A DNA stretch of 64,000 bases from Streptantibioticus ferralitis (lineage in GTDB: Bacteria > Actinomycetota > Actinomycetes > Streptomycetales > Streptomycetaceae), in the NCBI RefSeq assembly GCF_029223525.1, contig NZ_JARHTQ010000007.1, positions 124,001 through 188,000 of the forward strand, written 5' to 3'. A program made the position numbers and the translations under genes. Position 1 is the first letter of the stretch, and each line of letters begins with the position of its first letter. The notes beneath the pieces were generated by a model that saw nothing but the letters and a program-made list of their open reading frames with translations, did not search any database and was not told where the DNA came from. This document shows, one piece after another, positions 24,836 to 33,591 of this stretch.

Positions 24836-25037
24836 GGGTCGGCGGAGGTCTGCCGAGGCGCCCGGACGGTGGCGTCCCCCCGTTCGCCAGGTGGTGGCTC
24901 TGGTCTGCCAACTGGTGCGCAGGCAACGCCTGGCGTTTACGAGGGGTTGCCGCCACGCGGTGTCGGCGCTGGTTAATCTACCTCTGCCGCTAAGGAGCAA
25001 GTGGGAAATTCCGCACGATGGACTTGAGGTGGCTTCC

Positions 25038-25457
25038 ATGAGCCTGAGCATTCGCAATCAGCTTCCCGGCACCGTCGTCTCCGTGACCCCCGGCACGGTC
25101 ATGGCCACCGTGAAGACACGCCTGAACGGCGGTCAGCAGATCACCGCCGCGGTGACCCTGGAGGCGGTCAAGGACCTCGGGATCGCCGAGGGCAGCGCGG
25201 TGCGCGCCCTGGTCAAGTCCACCGAGGTGTCGTTGGCCACCGGCCCGGTGACCGGTCTCACCATCCGCAACCAGATCCCCGGTACCGTCTCGTCGGTCGC
25301 CACCGGCGACGCCATGGCGACGGTGAAAGTGGCCGTGGAGGGTGGGGAGTTGACGGCTGCCGTCACCAAGGACGCCGTCGACGACCTCCGGCTGGCCGAG
25401 GGATCCTCGGTCGTCGCCCTGATCAAGTCGACCGAGATCTCACTCGCCGCCGCCTGA
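25038..25457 (+). CDS. Mop protein with two TOBE domains (molybdate binding)
   Basis: The 139-residue protein is two tandem TOBE/Mop domains, residues about 3-67 and 74-138. Each begins IRNQ(L/I)PGTV and ends (V/L)IKSTE(I/V)SLA or the like. Mop proteins assemble into rings that store molybdate or tungstate in the cytoplasm or buffer it for cofactor synthesis. GAGGTGG lies about 6 bases before the ATG. Divergent from the MerR-TOBE gene, it is the probable main target of that regulator. Confidence 0.9.
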   Translation: MSLSIRNQLPGTVVSVTPGTVMATVKTRLNGGQQITAAVTLEAVKDLGIAEGSAVRALVKSTEVSLATGPVTGLTIRNQIPGTVSSVATGDAMATVKVAVEGGELTAAVTKDAVDDLRLAEGSSVVALIKSTEISLAAA

Positions 25458-25546
25458 CAGCACGAGCGCGGCCATCTGGTGGCGACGTCACGGCTGTGCC
25501 GGGGCCTGCCGGCCACCGGGCCGTCACACGTCGGCCGTCGATGTCG

Positions 25547-26044
25547 CTACACCTGGTGTTCTCCGCTCCCCGGCGGAAGATAGGCGCCGACCCAGATACT
25601 GGTGATCGCGCTGACGTAGCGTGCCCCGCACGCATCGCCGGGCACGACGAGCTGGCTGCCCTCCGCGTCGAGCGGATGCCCGTCCAGGCTGGTGGCCAGC
25701 AGTACGGGAGAGTCGCCGAACTCGGCGTCGATCTCCGGCCAGGACAGCACCGCCCGATGACCGTCACCGCCGAAGACCGCTATCAGGAAGTGCGAACGGT
25801 CCTTGCGGCGGCGCACATCGAACGTCGGTCCCGCCTCGGCCACCACATCACGCAGCAGAGGCCCGGCGAAGACATGGTGCTGGGCGCCGTTGGCCGCGCA
25901 GTCGAAGACCACTTCGGCCTGGTGGGTGGGCCAGCGTCGCAGCTGGGCCACCGACAGGTTGACGGGGCGTTCGAGGTCGCCGTACAAGCGCAGCGTCCGA
26001 ATACGGACAGTCGGCATCAGAGGCGGTGCTGTGATGCGGCTCAT
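25547..26044 (-). CDS. Small molybdopterin-dependent oxidoreductase, sulfite-oxidase fold
   Basis: The 165-residue protein matches the oxidoreductase molybdopterin-binding domain. The EVVFDCAANGAQHHVFAGP segment carries the cysteine that normally ligates molybdenum, followed by GPLLRDVVAEAG, and the C-terminal half (LVVPGDACGARYVSAITSIWVG) holds the RYV/W pterin contacts. It lacks a heme domain and dimerisation domain, so it is a minimal enzyme of unknown substrate, likely needing a partner. GAGGGG lies 6 bases before the ATG. It lies within the molybdenum block, between the Mop and second MerR-TOBE genes. Confidence 0.8.
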   Translation of the reverse strand: MSRITAPPLMPTVRIRTLRLYGDLERPVNLSVAQLRRWPTHQAEVVFDCAANGAQHHVFAGPLLRDVVAEAGPTFDVRRRKDRSHFLIAVFGGDGHRAVLSWPEIDAEFGDSPVLLATSLDGHPLDAEGSQLVVPGDACGARYVSAITSIWVGAYLPPGSGEHQV

Positions 26045-26248
26045 CGGCGTCCCCTCATTCCCCTGTGAACCCGAGTGCGTCGAGGTGTCCGGAGAACGTG
26101 ATGCCCGCCCGCGAAGATCAGGAACCGAAAATGCCGCACCTTTCGGCCAGTCAGCCTTGCGAATGTTTGGGGTGGATGAGTGAACCCCTGTCAGATGCGT
26201 AACTCTCCATGCCCACCGCTAGGCATCTGCCTGCCACTGCCATCGCAT

Positions 26249-26647
26249 TCACCGGCGGCGGTCGACGTGCACGCTGGTCGACTTCACCCGGGCCGTAGCC
26301 GCGACCCCCACGGCCAGCCCCAGATCCTCCACCGCCTCGCGCGTCACCAGCGAGACCAGCCGGTGTGGCCCAGCCTGGATCTCCACCTGTGCCACCACAC
26401 CGTCCGTGTGGACAGCGGTGACGATGCCCCGGAACCCATTGCGCACCGACGTCGGGACCTCGGCACCCGCACCGTCGACCCCCGCCGCCCAATCGACTGC
26501 GAACGCGGCGAGACTTGCCCCGTCGATCACCCGGTTCCCGGCGTCGTCCCGCTCGGTGGCCACACGCCCCGCATCGGCCCACCGCCGGACAGTCTCCCCA
26601 CTGACCCCCAGCAGGCGGGCGGCCTGGCCAATGCTGTAAGACGGCAT
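26249..26647 (-). CDS. Second MerR-type HTH plus TOBE regulator
   Basis: At 132 residues this is a clear paralogue of the protein encoded at 24371-24766: same HTH (SYSIGQAARLLGVSGETVRRW), same TOBE (QVEIQAGPHRLVSLVTREAVEDLG, ARVKSTSVHVD). The linker region differs (AAGVDGAGAEVPTSV), and the TGCA palindromes are not found upstream. It lies 79 bases downstream of the nitrate reductase on the same strand of reading but separated by a gap, and may be the local regulator of that gene. Confidence 0.83.
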   Translation of the reverse strand: MPSYSIGQAARLLGVSGETVRRWADAGRVATERDDAGNRVIDGASLAAFAVDWAAGVDGAGAEVPTSVRNGFRGIVTAVHTDGVVAQVEIQAGPHRLVSLVTREAVEDLGLAVGVAATARVKSTSVHVDRRR

Positions 26648-26725
26648 ACCCGCACTCTAACGACCGCGCACCGTCACAACCGCGCTGCAGGCCACCGCGG
26701 ATGGGGCGGGCATTCGGTCCGCTGA

Positions 26726-29700
26726 TCAGTAGATGTCGCGGAGGTAGCGCTTGTCGGCGGCGAGCTGCTTGACGTACACGGTCGCGGCGTCCTCGCTCAG
26801 GCCGCCGTGGACTGTGGCGATGTCACGCAGCGCCTGGTCGACGTCCTTGGCCATACGGGATGCGTTGCCGCAGACGTAGAAGTGCGCGCCGTCCTGGAGC
26901 CAGGACCACAGCTGGGGGCCGTGCTCGCGCATCCGGTCCTGGACGTAGACCTTGGCCCGCTGGTCACGGGAGAACGCGGTGTCGAGACGGGTGAGGGTGC
27001 CGTCCGCGAGGTGGGCGGCCAGCTCGTCCTCGTAGTAGAAGTCGGTGGCGCGGTGCTGTTCGCCGAAGAACAGCCAGGCGGGGGAGCGCTGGCCGAGGGC
27101 GCGGCGCTCGTCGAGGAAGCCGATGAACGGGGCGACACCGGTGCCGGGGCCCACCATCACCATCGGGGTGGCGGGATCCGCCGGCGGCCGGAAGTGCGGG
27201 GAGCTTTGGACGAAGACCGGCACCGGGCTGTCGGGTGCGGAGTCGGCGAGGAAAGGCGAGCAGACGCCGCCCCGCGAGTGGCCGCGGGGATTCTCGTACC
27301 GGACGACGGAGACGGTCAGCGAGATCAGGTGCGGGTCGCTGAGCGGGCTGGAGGATATGGAGTACCGGCGCGGGTGAAGGTGTTTGAGGACCGTGGACCA
27401 CTCCTGGGCGGTGGCGCGGACCGCGTGCTCGGCGATCACATCGACGGCCTGGCGGCCCCAGCACCACTTCGCCAGTTCGCCCTTGTTGTCGGGGCGCAGC
27501 AACTTCTTCAGCAGGCGGTCGCCGGTGCGCTCGGTGACGAAACGCAGTAGGGCGGGGGTGATTCCGGTGATGTCCAGGTGCCGGTGCAGGGCCTGGTGCA
27601 GGGGGACCTCGCCGATGCCCTCGACCTCCACACCGGTCGCCGGGTCGAGGCCGGTGACGGCCAGCCATTCGGCGACCAGCTGGGGCGAGTTGACGGGGCG
27701 GACGCCGAGCGCGTCCCCCACCTGGTAGGCCAGCGGCGTCTCGCTGTCGCGGGTGTCGAAGGTGAACCGGCGCACCTCCTTGCCCGCCCCCGGGCCGCTG
27801 AGCAACCGGTTGCCGGTCAGTCGAGCGGCTACGGAGGCGGGCTTCCGGGAACTCGGGGCCAGGGCGAGGGCGGATGCCGGAGCCGTCGCGGTCTCGCAGG
27901 CCAGGGCGGTGAGGACCTGGTCGAGCCAGGCGTGGGCGGAACGCTCGTAGTCCGGTTCGCAGTCCGTGCGCGGCGCCAGCCGCATCGCGCCCAGTTCGTC
28001 CAGGCGCTCGTCCAGTCGGCGGCCGTGGCCGCAGAAGTCGTCGTACGAGGAGTCGCCGAAGGCGAGGACGGCATACCGCACCCCCTCCAGGCGCGGGGTG
28101 TCGGGCGCGGCCAGGGCGTCCCAGAAGCCGGAGCCGTTGTCGGGGGCGCCCCCGTCGCCGAACGTACTGGTGATCAGCAGGAGGTCGGCGGCGGTCGGCA
28201 GCGCGCCGGGAGTGGTGTCGTCCATGCCGACCAGCGTCGCCTTGTGGCCGTTGGCGATGAGCCGTTCAGCGGTGGCCGCCGCGAAGTCCTCGGCGTTGCC
28301 GGTCTGCGAGGCCCACAACACGAAGACCTGGTCGCCGCTGCCGCCGCGGGCTTCGGTCTGCGGGGCGGCGGCCCGGGAGTACATCCCGGCCAGCACACCG
28401 TTCACCCACAGCGCGTGTTCCGGGCTGAAGGGCGCCGACGGCGGCAGCACCGGCACGCCGGGCGCGCCCACTTGGAGTCCGGCCAAGAAGCCTGCCAGGT
28501 AACGGCGTTCACGCTCGGCCAGTAGGGGTGGGGGCGTGCTGGCTATGCCCAGTTGCTCCCAGGCCGAACCGGCGGTTGGTGCCTCGTCGGCGGCCTGCGG
28601 GGCGGCGGGCGGGTTGTGCCCGCCCCTTCCGCCCTGCGCGACGTCCGCCCACGGCCGGGTGGCGGGGGCCGAGACTCTCGTCAACGACACCGCGCAGACC
28701 TTGAACTCCGGCTGGAAGGAGATCGGGTCCACCGCATCGCTGGTCACGGCGTTGACACTGAGGTACTCGCCGAACAGGTCGTTCCAGTGGAACGGCGCGA
28801 AGCAGCACCCCGGCCGCACCCGGTCCGTCACCACCGCCGGGAGCACCGCGCGGCCCCGCCGCGAGGCGACCTCCACCGAGTCGCCCTCCGCGATGCCCAA
28901 CTCCCCTGCGTCCTGCGGATGCAGCTCCACGAACGGCCCCGGATTGCCCTTGTTGAGCTTGGCTACCTTCCCCGTCTTGGTGAGGGTGTGCCACTGGTGC
29001 TGCAGCCGACCGGTGTTCAGCACGTACGGGAAGTCGTCGTCCGGCATCTCGGCGGCTGTCATGAACGGCCGAGCGTGGAACACCGCCCGCCCGCTCGCTG
29101 TGGGGAAGACCGGGCCGTCGCCGCTGGCGTCCATGTACCGGATCGGATTGCGGTCCGGGCCGTCCTCGGCGGGCGCGGGCCACTGCACGGGCATGGCACG
29201 GAGCCGCTCGTAGGTCACCCCCCGCAGGTCGTAGCCGGTCTTCGGATTCCAGGCGCGTTTGATCTCCTCGAAGACCTCCTCCGCGCTGCCGTACGAGAAC
29301 CCGTGCTCGTATCCCATCTCGCGGGCCACGGCCGCGATGATCCGCCAGTCCGCCAGTGCCTCTCCAGGAGGATCCACCGCCTGCTGGGCAAGGGTGAGAT
29401 CGCGCTCGCTGTTGATCAGCACGCCCTCGGCCTCGACCCACATGGCGGCGGGAAGCACGACATCGGCGTAGGCGTTGGTCTCGGTCTCGGCGAAGACGTC
29501 CTGTGTGACGACGAACTCGGCCGCCTCCAACCCCTCGATGACGGTCCTCCGGTTGGCCACCGAGGCCACCGGGTTGGTGCAGATGATCCAGCAGGCCTTG
29601 ATGGCACCGTCCACCATCCGCTGGAACATCTCCACGGTGCCCTGGCCGACACCGTCCTTGCGAAGCGTCCCCGCGGGCAGCTCCCACAACTCCTCGACGA

Positions 29701-30829
29701 ACGCCCGCTCCTCGTCCACCAGCACCGACCGCTGGCCGGGCAGACCCGGGCCCATGTAGCCCATCTCGCGCCCGCCCATGGCGTTGGGCTGGCCGGTGAG
29801 GGAGAACGGGCCGCTGCCGGGACGGCAGATCGCGCCGGTGGCGAGATGGAGGTTGACCAGCGCGTTGGTGTTCCAGGTGCCGTGGGTGGACTGGTTGAGG
29901 CCCATGGTCCAGCAGCTCATCCACTCCCCGGCCTCGCCGATCAGCCGTGCCGCCCGCCGGATGTCCTCCTCCGGTAGGCCGGTCAGCTCGGCGACGGCGG
30001 CGGGGGAGAAGTCCTGGAGGAACTCCGGCATCACCGCCCAGCCCTCGGTGTGCCGCTCGATGAACTCGGGATCGGTGTGCCCGTTCTCGTGCAGCAGGTA
30101 CAGCAGCCCGTTGAGCAGCGCCAGATCCGTCCCCGGCCGGATCTGCAGAAACAGATCCGCCTTGTCGGCGGTCGCGCTGCGGCGCGGGTCGACGACGATC
30201 AGCTTGGCGCCCGCCCTGACCCGGGCCATCAGACGGAGGAAGAGGATCGGGTGGCAGTCGGCCATGTTCGAGCCGATGACGAAGAAGACGTCCGCCTTCT
30301 CGAAGTCCTGGTACGACCCGGGCGGGCCGTCCGCGCCGAGCGACAGCTTGTAGCCGCTGCCCGCACTGGCCATGCACAGCCGGGAGTTCGACTCGATCTG
30401 GTTGGTGCGCACGAAGCCCTTGGCCAGCTTGTTCGCCAGGTACTGGGCTTCGAGGCTCATCTGTCCGGACACATAGAACGCGACGGCGTCCGGCCCGTGT
30501 TCGTCGATGACGGCCCGCAGCCGCCGGGCGGTCTGGCCGATCGCCGCCTCCACGGGGGAGGGCGCCGGCTCCGCGCCACGTTCGGCGCGGGTCAGCGCGG
30601 TGGTCAGCCGCCCAGGGGCGGCGAGCATGTCGGCCGTGGTCGCGCCCTTGGTGCACAGTCGCCCGAAGTTGGCGGGGTGGTCCTTGTCGCCGGACGCCTT
30701 CAGGACGGTACGCCGCCCGTCCGGGCCGAACCCGATGTCGAGGACCATCCCACACCCCACACCGCAGTACGAGCAGACCGTCCGCACCTGTGCGGTGTCA
30801 CGGATACCCGGCTCCTGCACGGTCGTCAC
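26726..30829 (-). CDS. Fused assimilatory nitrate reductase and sulfite-reductase-type flavoprotein
   Basis: The 1367-residue protein unites two enzymes. Residues about 1-710 are a NasA/NapA-type molybdopterin oxidoreductase: a [4Fe-4S] site C19-C22-C26-C59, a molybdenum-ligating cysteine C152 in SRLCMAS, and a dinucleotide-binding domain ending [10 protein letters not shown] short linker follows. Residues from about 830 are a CysJ-like NADPH reductase: flavodoxin ([14 protein letters not shown]), FAD domain (RRYSISSSP), and NADPH domain ([46 protein letters not shown]). It should take electrons from NADPH to nitrate in one chain. The start is GTG, with GGGGGG upstream. Confidence 0.9.
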   Translation of the reverse strand: MTTVQEPGIRDTAQVRTVCSYCGVGCGMVLDIGFGPDGRRTVLKASGDKDHPANFGRLCTKGATTADMLAAPGRLTTALTRAERGAEPAPSPVEAAIGQTARRLRAVIDEHGPDAVAFYVSGQMSLEAQYLANKLAKGFVRTNQIESNSRLCMASAGSGYKLSLGADGPPGSYQDFEKADVFFVIGSNMADCHPILFLRLMARVRAGAKLIVVDPRRSATADKADLFLQIRPGTDLALLNGLLYLLHENGHTDPEFIERHTEGWAVMPEFLQDFSPAAVAELTGLPEEDIRRAARLIGEAGEWMSCWTMGLNQSTHGTWNTNALVNLHLATGAICRPGSGPFSLTGQPNAMGGREMGYMGPGLPGQRSVLVDEERAFVEELWELPAGTLRKDGVGQGTVEMFQRMVDGAIKACWIICTNPVASVANRRTVIEGLEAAEFVVTQDVFAETETNAYADVVLPAAMWVEAEGVLINSERDLTLAQQAVDPPGEALADWRIIAAVAREMGYEHGFSYGSAEEVFEEIKRAWNPKTGYDLRGVTYERLRAMPVQWPAPAEDGPDRNPIRYMDASGDGPVFPTASGRAVFHARPFMTAAEMPDDDFPYVLNTGRLQHQWHTLTKTGKVAKLNKGNPGPFVELHPQDAGELGIAEGDSVEVASRRGRAVLPAVVTDRVRPGCCFAPFHWNDLFGEYLSVNAVTSDAVDPISFQPEFKVCAVSLTRVSAPATRPWADVAQGGRGGHNPPAAPQAADEAPTAGSAWEQLGIASTPPPLLAERERRYLAGFLAGLQVGAPGVPVLPPSAPFSPEHALWVNGVLAGMYSRAAAPQTEARGGSGDQVFVLWASQTGNAEDFAAATAERLIANGHKATLVGMDDTTPGALPTAADLLLITSTFGDGGAPDNGSGFWDALAAPDTPRLEGVRYAVLAFGDSSYDDFCGHGRRLDERLDELGAMRLAPRTDCEPDYERSAHAWLDQVLTALACETATAPASALALAPSSRKPASVAARLTGNRLLSGPGAGKEVRRFTFDTRDSETPLAYQVGDALGVRPVNSPQLVAEWLAVTGLDPATGVEVEGIGEVPLHQALHRHLDITGITPALLRFVTERTGDRLLKKLLRPDNKGELAKWCWGRQAVDVIAEHAVRATAQEWSTVLKHLHPRRYSISSSPLSDPHLISLTVSVVRYENPRGHSRGGVCSPFLADSAPDSPVPVFVQSSPHFRPPADPATPMVMVGPGTGVAPFIGFLDERRALGQRSPAWLFFGEQHRATDFYYEDELAAHLADGTLTRLDTAFSRDQRAKVYVQDRMREHGPQLWSWLQDGAHFYVCGNASRMAKDVDQALRDIATVHGGLSEDAATVYVKQLAADKRYLRDIY

Positions 30830-31030
30830 GGACGGCCCCCCTTGTGATCGGCTTGTGCGCGCTCAGCGTAAGGAGTGCCCGTTGCGCGGTCGTCACACGA
30901 CTTGACCATGGCGGTTACGTCAGCTCGACAGCCGCCGCGGGGGCGTGTGAGATGCCGCAGGGCCGTACATATGCGACGTGAAGTGTGTTACCGGATGGGG
31001 GCGATTTCCGGTGCGCTGGACTCCCTTTGA

Positions 31031-31045
31031 TGAAAATGAAAACCG
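31031..31045 (+). promoter_or_regulatory. Zur-like box A
   Basis: TGAAAATGAAAACCG matches the streptomycete Zur box TGAAAATGATTTTCA in the first nine positions. It lies 20 bases before the ATG of the winged-helix regulator and closely resembles the box before rpmG at 34748. Confidence 0.6.
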
Positions 31046-31064
31046 ATTGCGTTAAGCTGGGGTC

Positions 31065-31505
31065 ATGCTGGTCCGCTATCCCCGAACGCGATACCCGATC
31101 CGCCGAAACTGCCTCTACCAACAGCCGGTTCGAGACCACCGCGATGCCCGGCCCGCGCAGGAACCCCTTCCGCGGCCCACGCCACCGGCGCAGGGCCTCG
31201 TCATCGACCGGGAGCGGCGCACGGCGTCGATCGACGGACGGTTCCTCACCCTGACCTACCTGGAGTTCGAACTCCTCGCCCACCTCGTCGCACATCCGCG
31301 ACGCGTCCACACCCGCGCACAGTTGACCAGCGAAGTCTGGGGGCAACCGCCCGTCGGCGACACCCGCACGGTGGACGTCCACATCGCCAGGCTCCGACGC
31401 AAGCTCGGCCCGGAGCGCCGGGCCCTCATCGTGACCGTCCGCCAGGTCGGCTACACCTACGCCCCGCCGCGAACGGAACGCGCCCTCCCCGGGTGCATGG
31501 GCTGA
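31065..31505 (+). CDS. Winged-helix (OmpR C-terminal type) transcriptional regulator
   Basis: The 146-residue protein is a DNA-binding domain of the OmpR/PhoB type without any receiver domain. Residues about 45-135 hold LVIDRERRTASIDGRFLTLT, YLEFELLAHLVAHP, RAQLTSEVWG, RTVDVHIARLRRKLG, VRQVGYTY. The N-terminal 44 residues are arginine-rich and unlike a receiver. Preceded by a Zur-like box, it is likely induced when zinc is scarce and may pass the signal on. TTAAGC 8 bases before the ATG suggests a leaderless transcript. Confidence 0.82.
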   Translation: MLVRYPRTRYPIRRNCLYQQPVRDHRDARPAQEPLPRPTPPAQGLVIDRERRTASIDGRFLTLTYLEFELLAHLVAHPRRVHTRAQLTSEVWGQPPVGDTRTVDVHIARLRRKLGPERRALIVTVRQVGYTYAPPRTERALPGCMG

Positions 31506-31618
31506 GCCAGCGGTGCCCCAACGAGCGTTCGGACTACCCGTTTCCGGCCGCGAGGCGCTTTACGCCCCCTTCGCCCAGGGGCCTGATGTCGGCGGTGGTC
31601 CGAAACATCATGTAGACA

Positions 31619-31633
31619 TGGAAGTCATTTTCA
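31619..31633 (-). promoter_or_regulatory. Zur-like box B
   Basis: On the minus strand TGAAAATGACTTCCA matches 13 of 15 positions of TGAAAATGATTTTCA. It lies 52 bases before the start of the Fur-family gene, consistent with autoregulation. Confidence 0.7.
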
Positions 31634-31684
31634 TTTAGCCTCGACGGCATGATCGGCGCCGACTCTCAAGGGAGGTGATCCGCC

Positions 31685-32194
31685 GTGGGCGGCCGCACAG
31701 CCGACAAGCCGCCGCGTGGTCCGGCGCAGGTCCGGACGACCTGGCAGCGGACCGCGGTGCTACGGGTGCTGGCGGGCTGTCAGGACTTCGTCTCGGCCCA
31801 GGAGTTGCACGGACTGCTGGCCGCCGCCGGGAGCGGGGTCGGGCTGACCACCGTCTATCGCGCGCTGCGGGACCTGGAGACGGCCGGGCGCGTCGACGTC
31901 GTACGCGATGACGCGGGGGAGCGGCTCTACCGGCGGCGGGTCTCGGACGGTCATCGCCACTACCTGATATGCCGCTGCTGCGGTCGCAGCCAGCCGGTGG
32001 CCTCCGAGGTGGTGGAGGAATGGGCGGACCGGGTCGGCGAGGGCGCGGGGTTCGCCGCGGTCCAGCACACGGTCGAGCTCACCGGCATCTGCGCCGACTG
32101 CCTGCCCACCGTCGACAACGGAGAGCCGCCCTGCCGCTCGGCCCCCACCCGCCACGGCGACTACCGAACCCACTCGAACCGCGAAGAAACCTGA
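31685..32194 (+). CDS. Fur-family regulator, Zur-like
   Basis: The 169-residue protein has the Fur HTH (QRTAVLRVL, SAQELHGLLAAAGSGVGLTTVYRALRDL) and metal-binding half: DGHRHYLICRCCG (His/Cys sensing and structural site) and a second CxxC in CADC, the structural zinc site. These match Zur rather than Fur or PerR. The start is GTG with GGGAGG upstream. With Zur-like boxes at five places around it, it is probably the repressor of the island or a paralogue of the main Zur. The tail (from NGEPPCRSAPTRH) is poorly conserved. Confidence 0.85.
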   Translation: MGGRTADKPPRGPAQVRTTWQRTAVLRVLAGCQDFVSAQELHGLLAAAGSGVGLTTVYRALRDLETAGRVDVVRDDAGERLYRRRVSDGHRHYLICRCCGRSQPVASEVVEEWADRVGEGAGFAAVQHTVELTGICADCLPTVDNGEPPCRSAPTRHGDYRTHSNREET

Positions 32195-32251
32195 CCCAAC
32201 AGGTCGTGTTCATCGGCGCGTTCGGGCTGGCATTGACCCGCCGGTGAGCTC

Positions 32252-32515
32252 AGCTGTAACGAGCTCAACCAGTGGCCCGATGGCCTGTTGCGCGCCAAGG
32301 GTGCTGATATCTTCCGGTCAAAGGGCATCCCCGGCATCGCGGGTGAGCCCAGGACAGTACGTCTTCCAGGGGGGCAGATGCTGTTGGACGGCGCGTCCGG
32401 CCGCGGCTGGAACGACGGCGAAACCCAGGGCAATCGAACTGACTTCATCGAACCCGACCTCGACCGCGACGGCCGGGTAAGGGCCCATCATCTGTCCTCC
32501 CGGACGGCTCTGTGA
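32252..32515 (+). pseudogene. COG0523 (CobW-type) GTPase, C-terminal remnant
   Basis: One plus frame reads LNQWPDGLLRAKGADIF, GEPRTVRLPGGQMLLDG, GRGWNDGETQGNRTDFIEPDLDRDG. In COG0523 proteins the C-terminal domain has PxxVLRAKG followed some 50 residues later by RxVFIGRDLD, so this is that domain in decayed form. The GTPase part is absent. It overlaps by four bases the start of the [2Fe-2S] gene. Resemblance is judged by eye and is moderate. Confidence 0.5.
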
Positions 32516-32940
32516 GCGGCCGAATGGTGATCGGTGCCGCCCGCAACCGCCCGTGCACGGTGATGGTGTGCCGGGGCTGCTGCTGCGGCGACTCCCGCAA
32601 GCACCCCGGTACCGACCACCAGTGGCAACTGGAGCGGCTGCTGGCCGCCGCCACGCAGTCCGCGGGTCGGCTCGCTGTCCGGACGACGGACTGCCTGGGC
32701 CCCTGCGGTCAGGCCAACGTCATCGTGGTCCAACCTTCCGGCGAGGGAAGGCGCAATGGCGGCCGGGCGACCTGGATCGGCTGGGCCCTGGACGACGACT
32801 GCACCGACGACATACTGCGCTGGGTCGCCGACGGTGGCCCCGGCGTCAGCGAACCGCCAGCGACCCTGGAACTCCAGTTCATCCCACCGGCGGGCGAAGC
32901 ACGGGCACGAGCCCGCGGCCGCGGCCGTGCACGAGGGTAG
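32512..32940 (+). CDS. [2Fe-2S] thioredoxin-like ferredoxin-domain protein
   Basis: The 142-residue protein has VCRGCCCGDSRKHPG and, about 45 residues later, TTDCLGPCGQANV, the four-cysteine pattern of thioredoxin-like [2Fe-2S] ferredoxins. Downstream WIGWALDDDCTDDILRWV and GGPG are conserved in actinobacterial members, which accompany zinc-starvation genes. The tail is an Ala/Arg low-complexity stretch. GTG 32512 lacks a clear ribosome site, and ATG 32524 is an alternative start. Its role is presumably electron transfer or metal handling. Confidence 0.75.
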   Translation: MSGRMVIGAARNRPCTVMVCRGCCCGDSRKHPGTDHQWQLERLLAAATQSAGRLAVRTTDCLGPCGQANVIVVQPSGEGRRNGGRATWIGWALDDDCTDDILRWVADGGPGVSEPPATLELQFIPPAGEARARARGRGRARG

Positions 32941-33079
32941 GGGCACGGGCCGACCAGCCCGCGTCCCGCCCGCGGGGCTGCACGACGACCACGTCGCCCA
33001 ACTCCTCAACGAGGCCGTCTACCACATCGAGCACCTCAAGATCGAACACTCGGCGATCGGTGCCCCGGACAAGGCCTGA
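32927..33079 (+). CDS. Short histidine-containing protein
   Basis: A 50-residue reading frame starting at GTG 32927 overlaps the end of the previous gene. The last 33 residues (LHDDHVAQLLNEAVYHIEHLK, then IEHSAIGAPDKA) have almost all G or C at third positions, which argues for real coding. Five of six His residues are in the HxxH/HIEH helix and could bind metal. I do not recognise the family. No ribosome site is visible, so expression may rely on coupling to the upstream gene, and the fragment may be the end of a longer lost gene. Confidence 0.45.
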   Translation: MHEGRGTGRPARVPPAGLHDDHVAQLLNEAVYHIEHLKIEHSAIGAPDKA

Positions 33080-33213
33080 ATCCGGACAAGGTCGGATTCC
33101 AGTCGACAAGTGTCACTCGGGTGCAATCCCGATCGCAGGGTGACAGGATCGAAGACGAAGTACACGACGACGCGGGGCAGACTGACGTAACCGAAGGGAA
33201 AGAGGGAATCACT

Positions 33214-33513
33214 ATGGTGACCGCCACGCACGCTCCCCACACCAACCACACCCACCAGCACGGTGCTGGTTGCGGCCATGTGGCCGTCCCGCACGGCGAC
33301 CACGTCGACTACGTCCACGACGGGCATCTGCACCGCGCTCATGAGGGCCACACGGACGAGTGCGAGCCCGGCGGTCACACCGTCCACGCCAGCCACACCC
33401 ACCAGCACGGTGCTGGTTGCGGCCATGTGGCCGTCCCGCACGGCGACCACGTGGACTACATCCACGACGGCCACCGCCACGCCCCGCACGACGACCACTG
33501 GGACGACCACTGA
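33214..33513 (+). CDS. Histidine-rich metal-binding protein with two repeats
   Basis: The 99-residue protein is about one quarter histidine and has no signal peptide. Two nearly identical units read HTHQHGAGCGHVAVPHGDHVDY followed by (V/I)HDGH. The separating part is HLHRAHEGHTDECEPGGHTVH. Each unit has a CGH in a His cage and should bind zinc or nickel. In actinobacteria such proteins are often mislabelled 'zinc transporter'; it has no membrane segments. AGAGGGA lies 6 bases before the ATG. It is probably a zinc store or chaperone in the island. Confidence 0.75.
   Translation: MVTATHAPHTNHTHQHGAGCGHVAVPHGDHVDYVHDGHLHRAHEGHTDECEPGGHTVHASHTHQHGAGCGHVAVPHGDHVDYIHDGHRHAPHDDHWDDH
33245..33464 (+). 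repeat. Two ~68-bp direct repeats inside the His-rich gene
   Basis: The repeats at about 33245-33313 and 33396-33464 encode the same His/Cys unit and differ at only a few bases (for example GTC versus GTG codons), showing recent duplication or gene conversion. Confidence 0.8.
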
Positions 33514-33531
33514 CCGCTGTCCCCGCCGCAT

Positions 33532-33580
33532 CAGCGAAGGTCGGCGCCTCGGTCCGGGACCGAAGCGCCGACCTTCGCTG
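33532..33580. terminator. 16-bp perfect bidirectional terminator
   Basis: A 16-bp inverted repeat (33532-33547 with 33565-33580) lies between the convergent His-rich gene and the zinc-binding lipoprotein gene. It can terminate both. Confidence 0.9.
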
Positions 33581-33591
33581 TTCGACCGCGC

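Noticed and set aside
28509-30755. Second minus-strand frame of 748 codons inside the nitrate reductase
   Set aside because: It is Arg/Gly-rich shadow in a wrong frame; the 1367-residue frame has all cofactor motifs.
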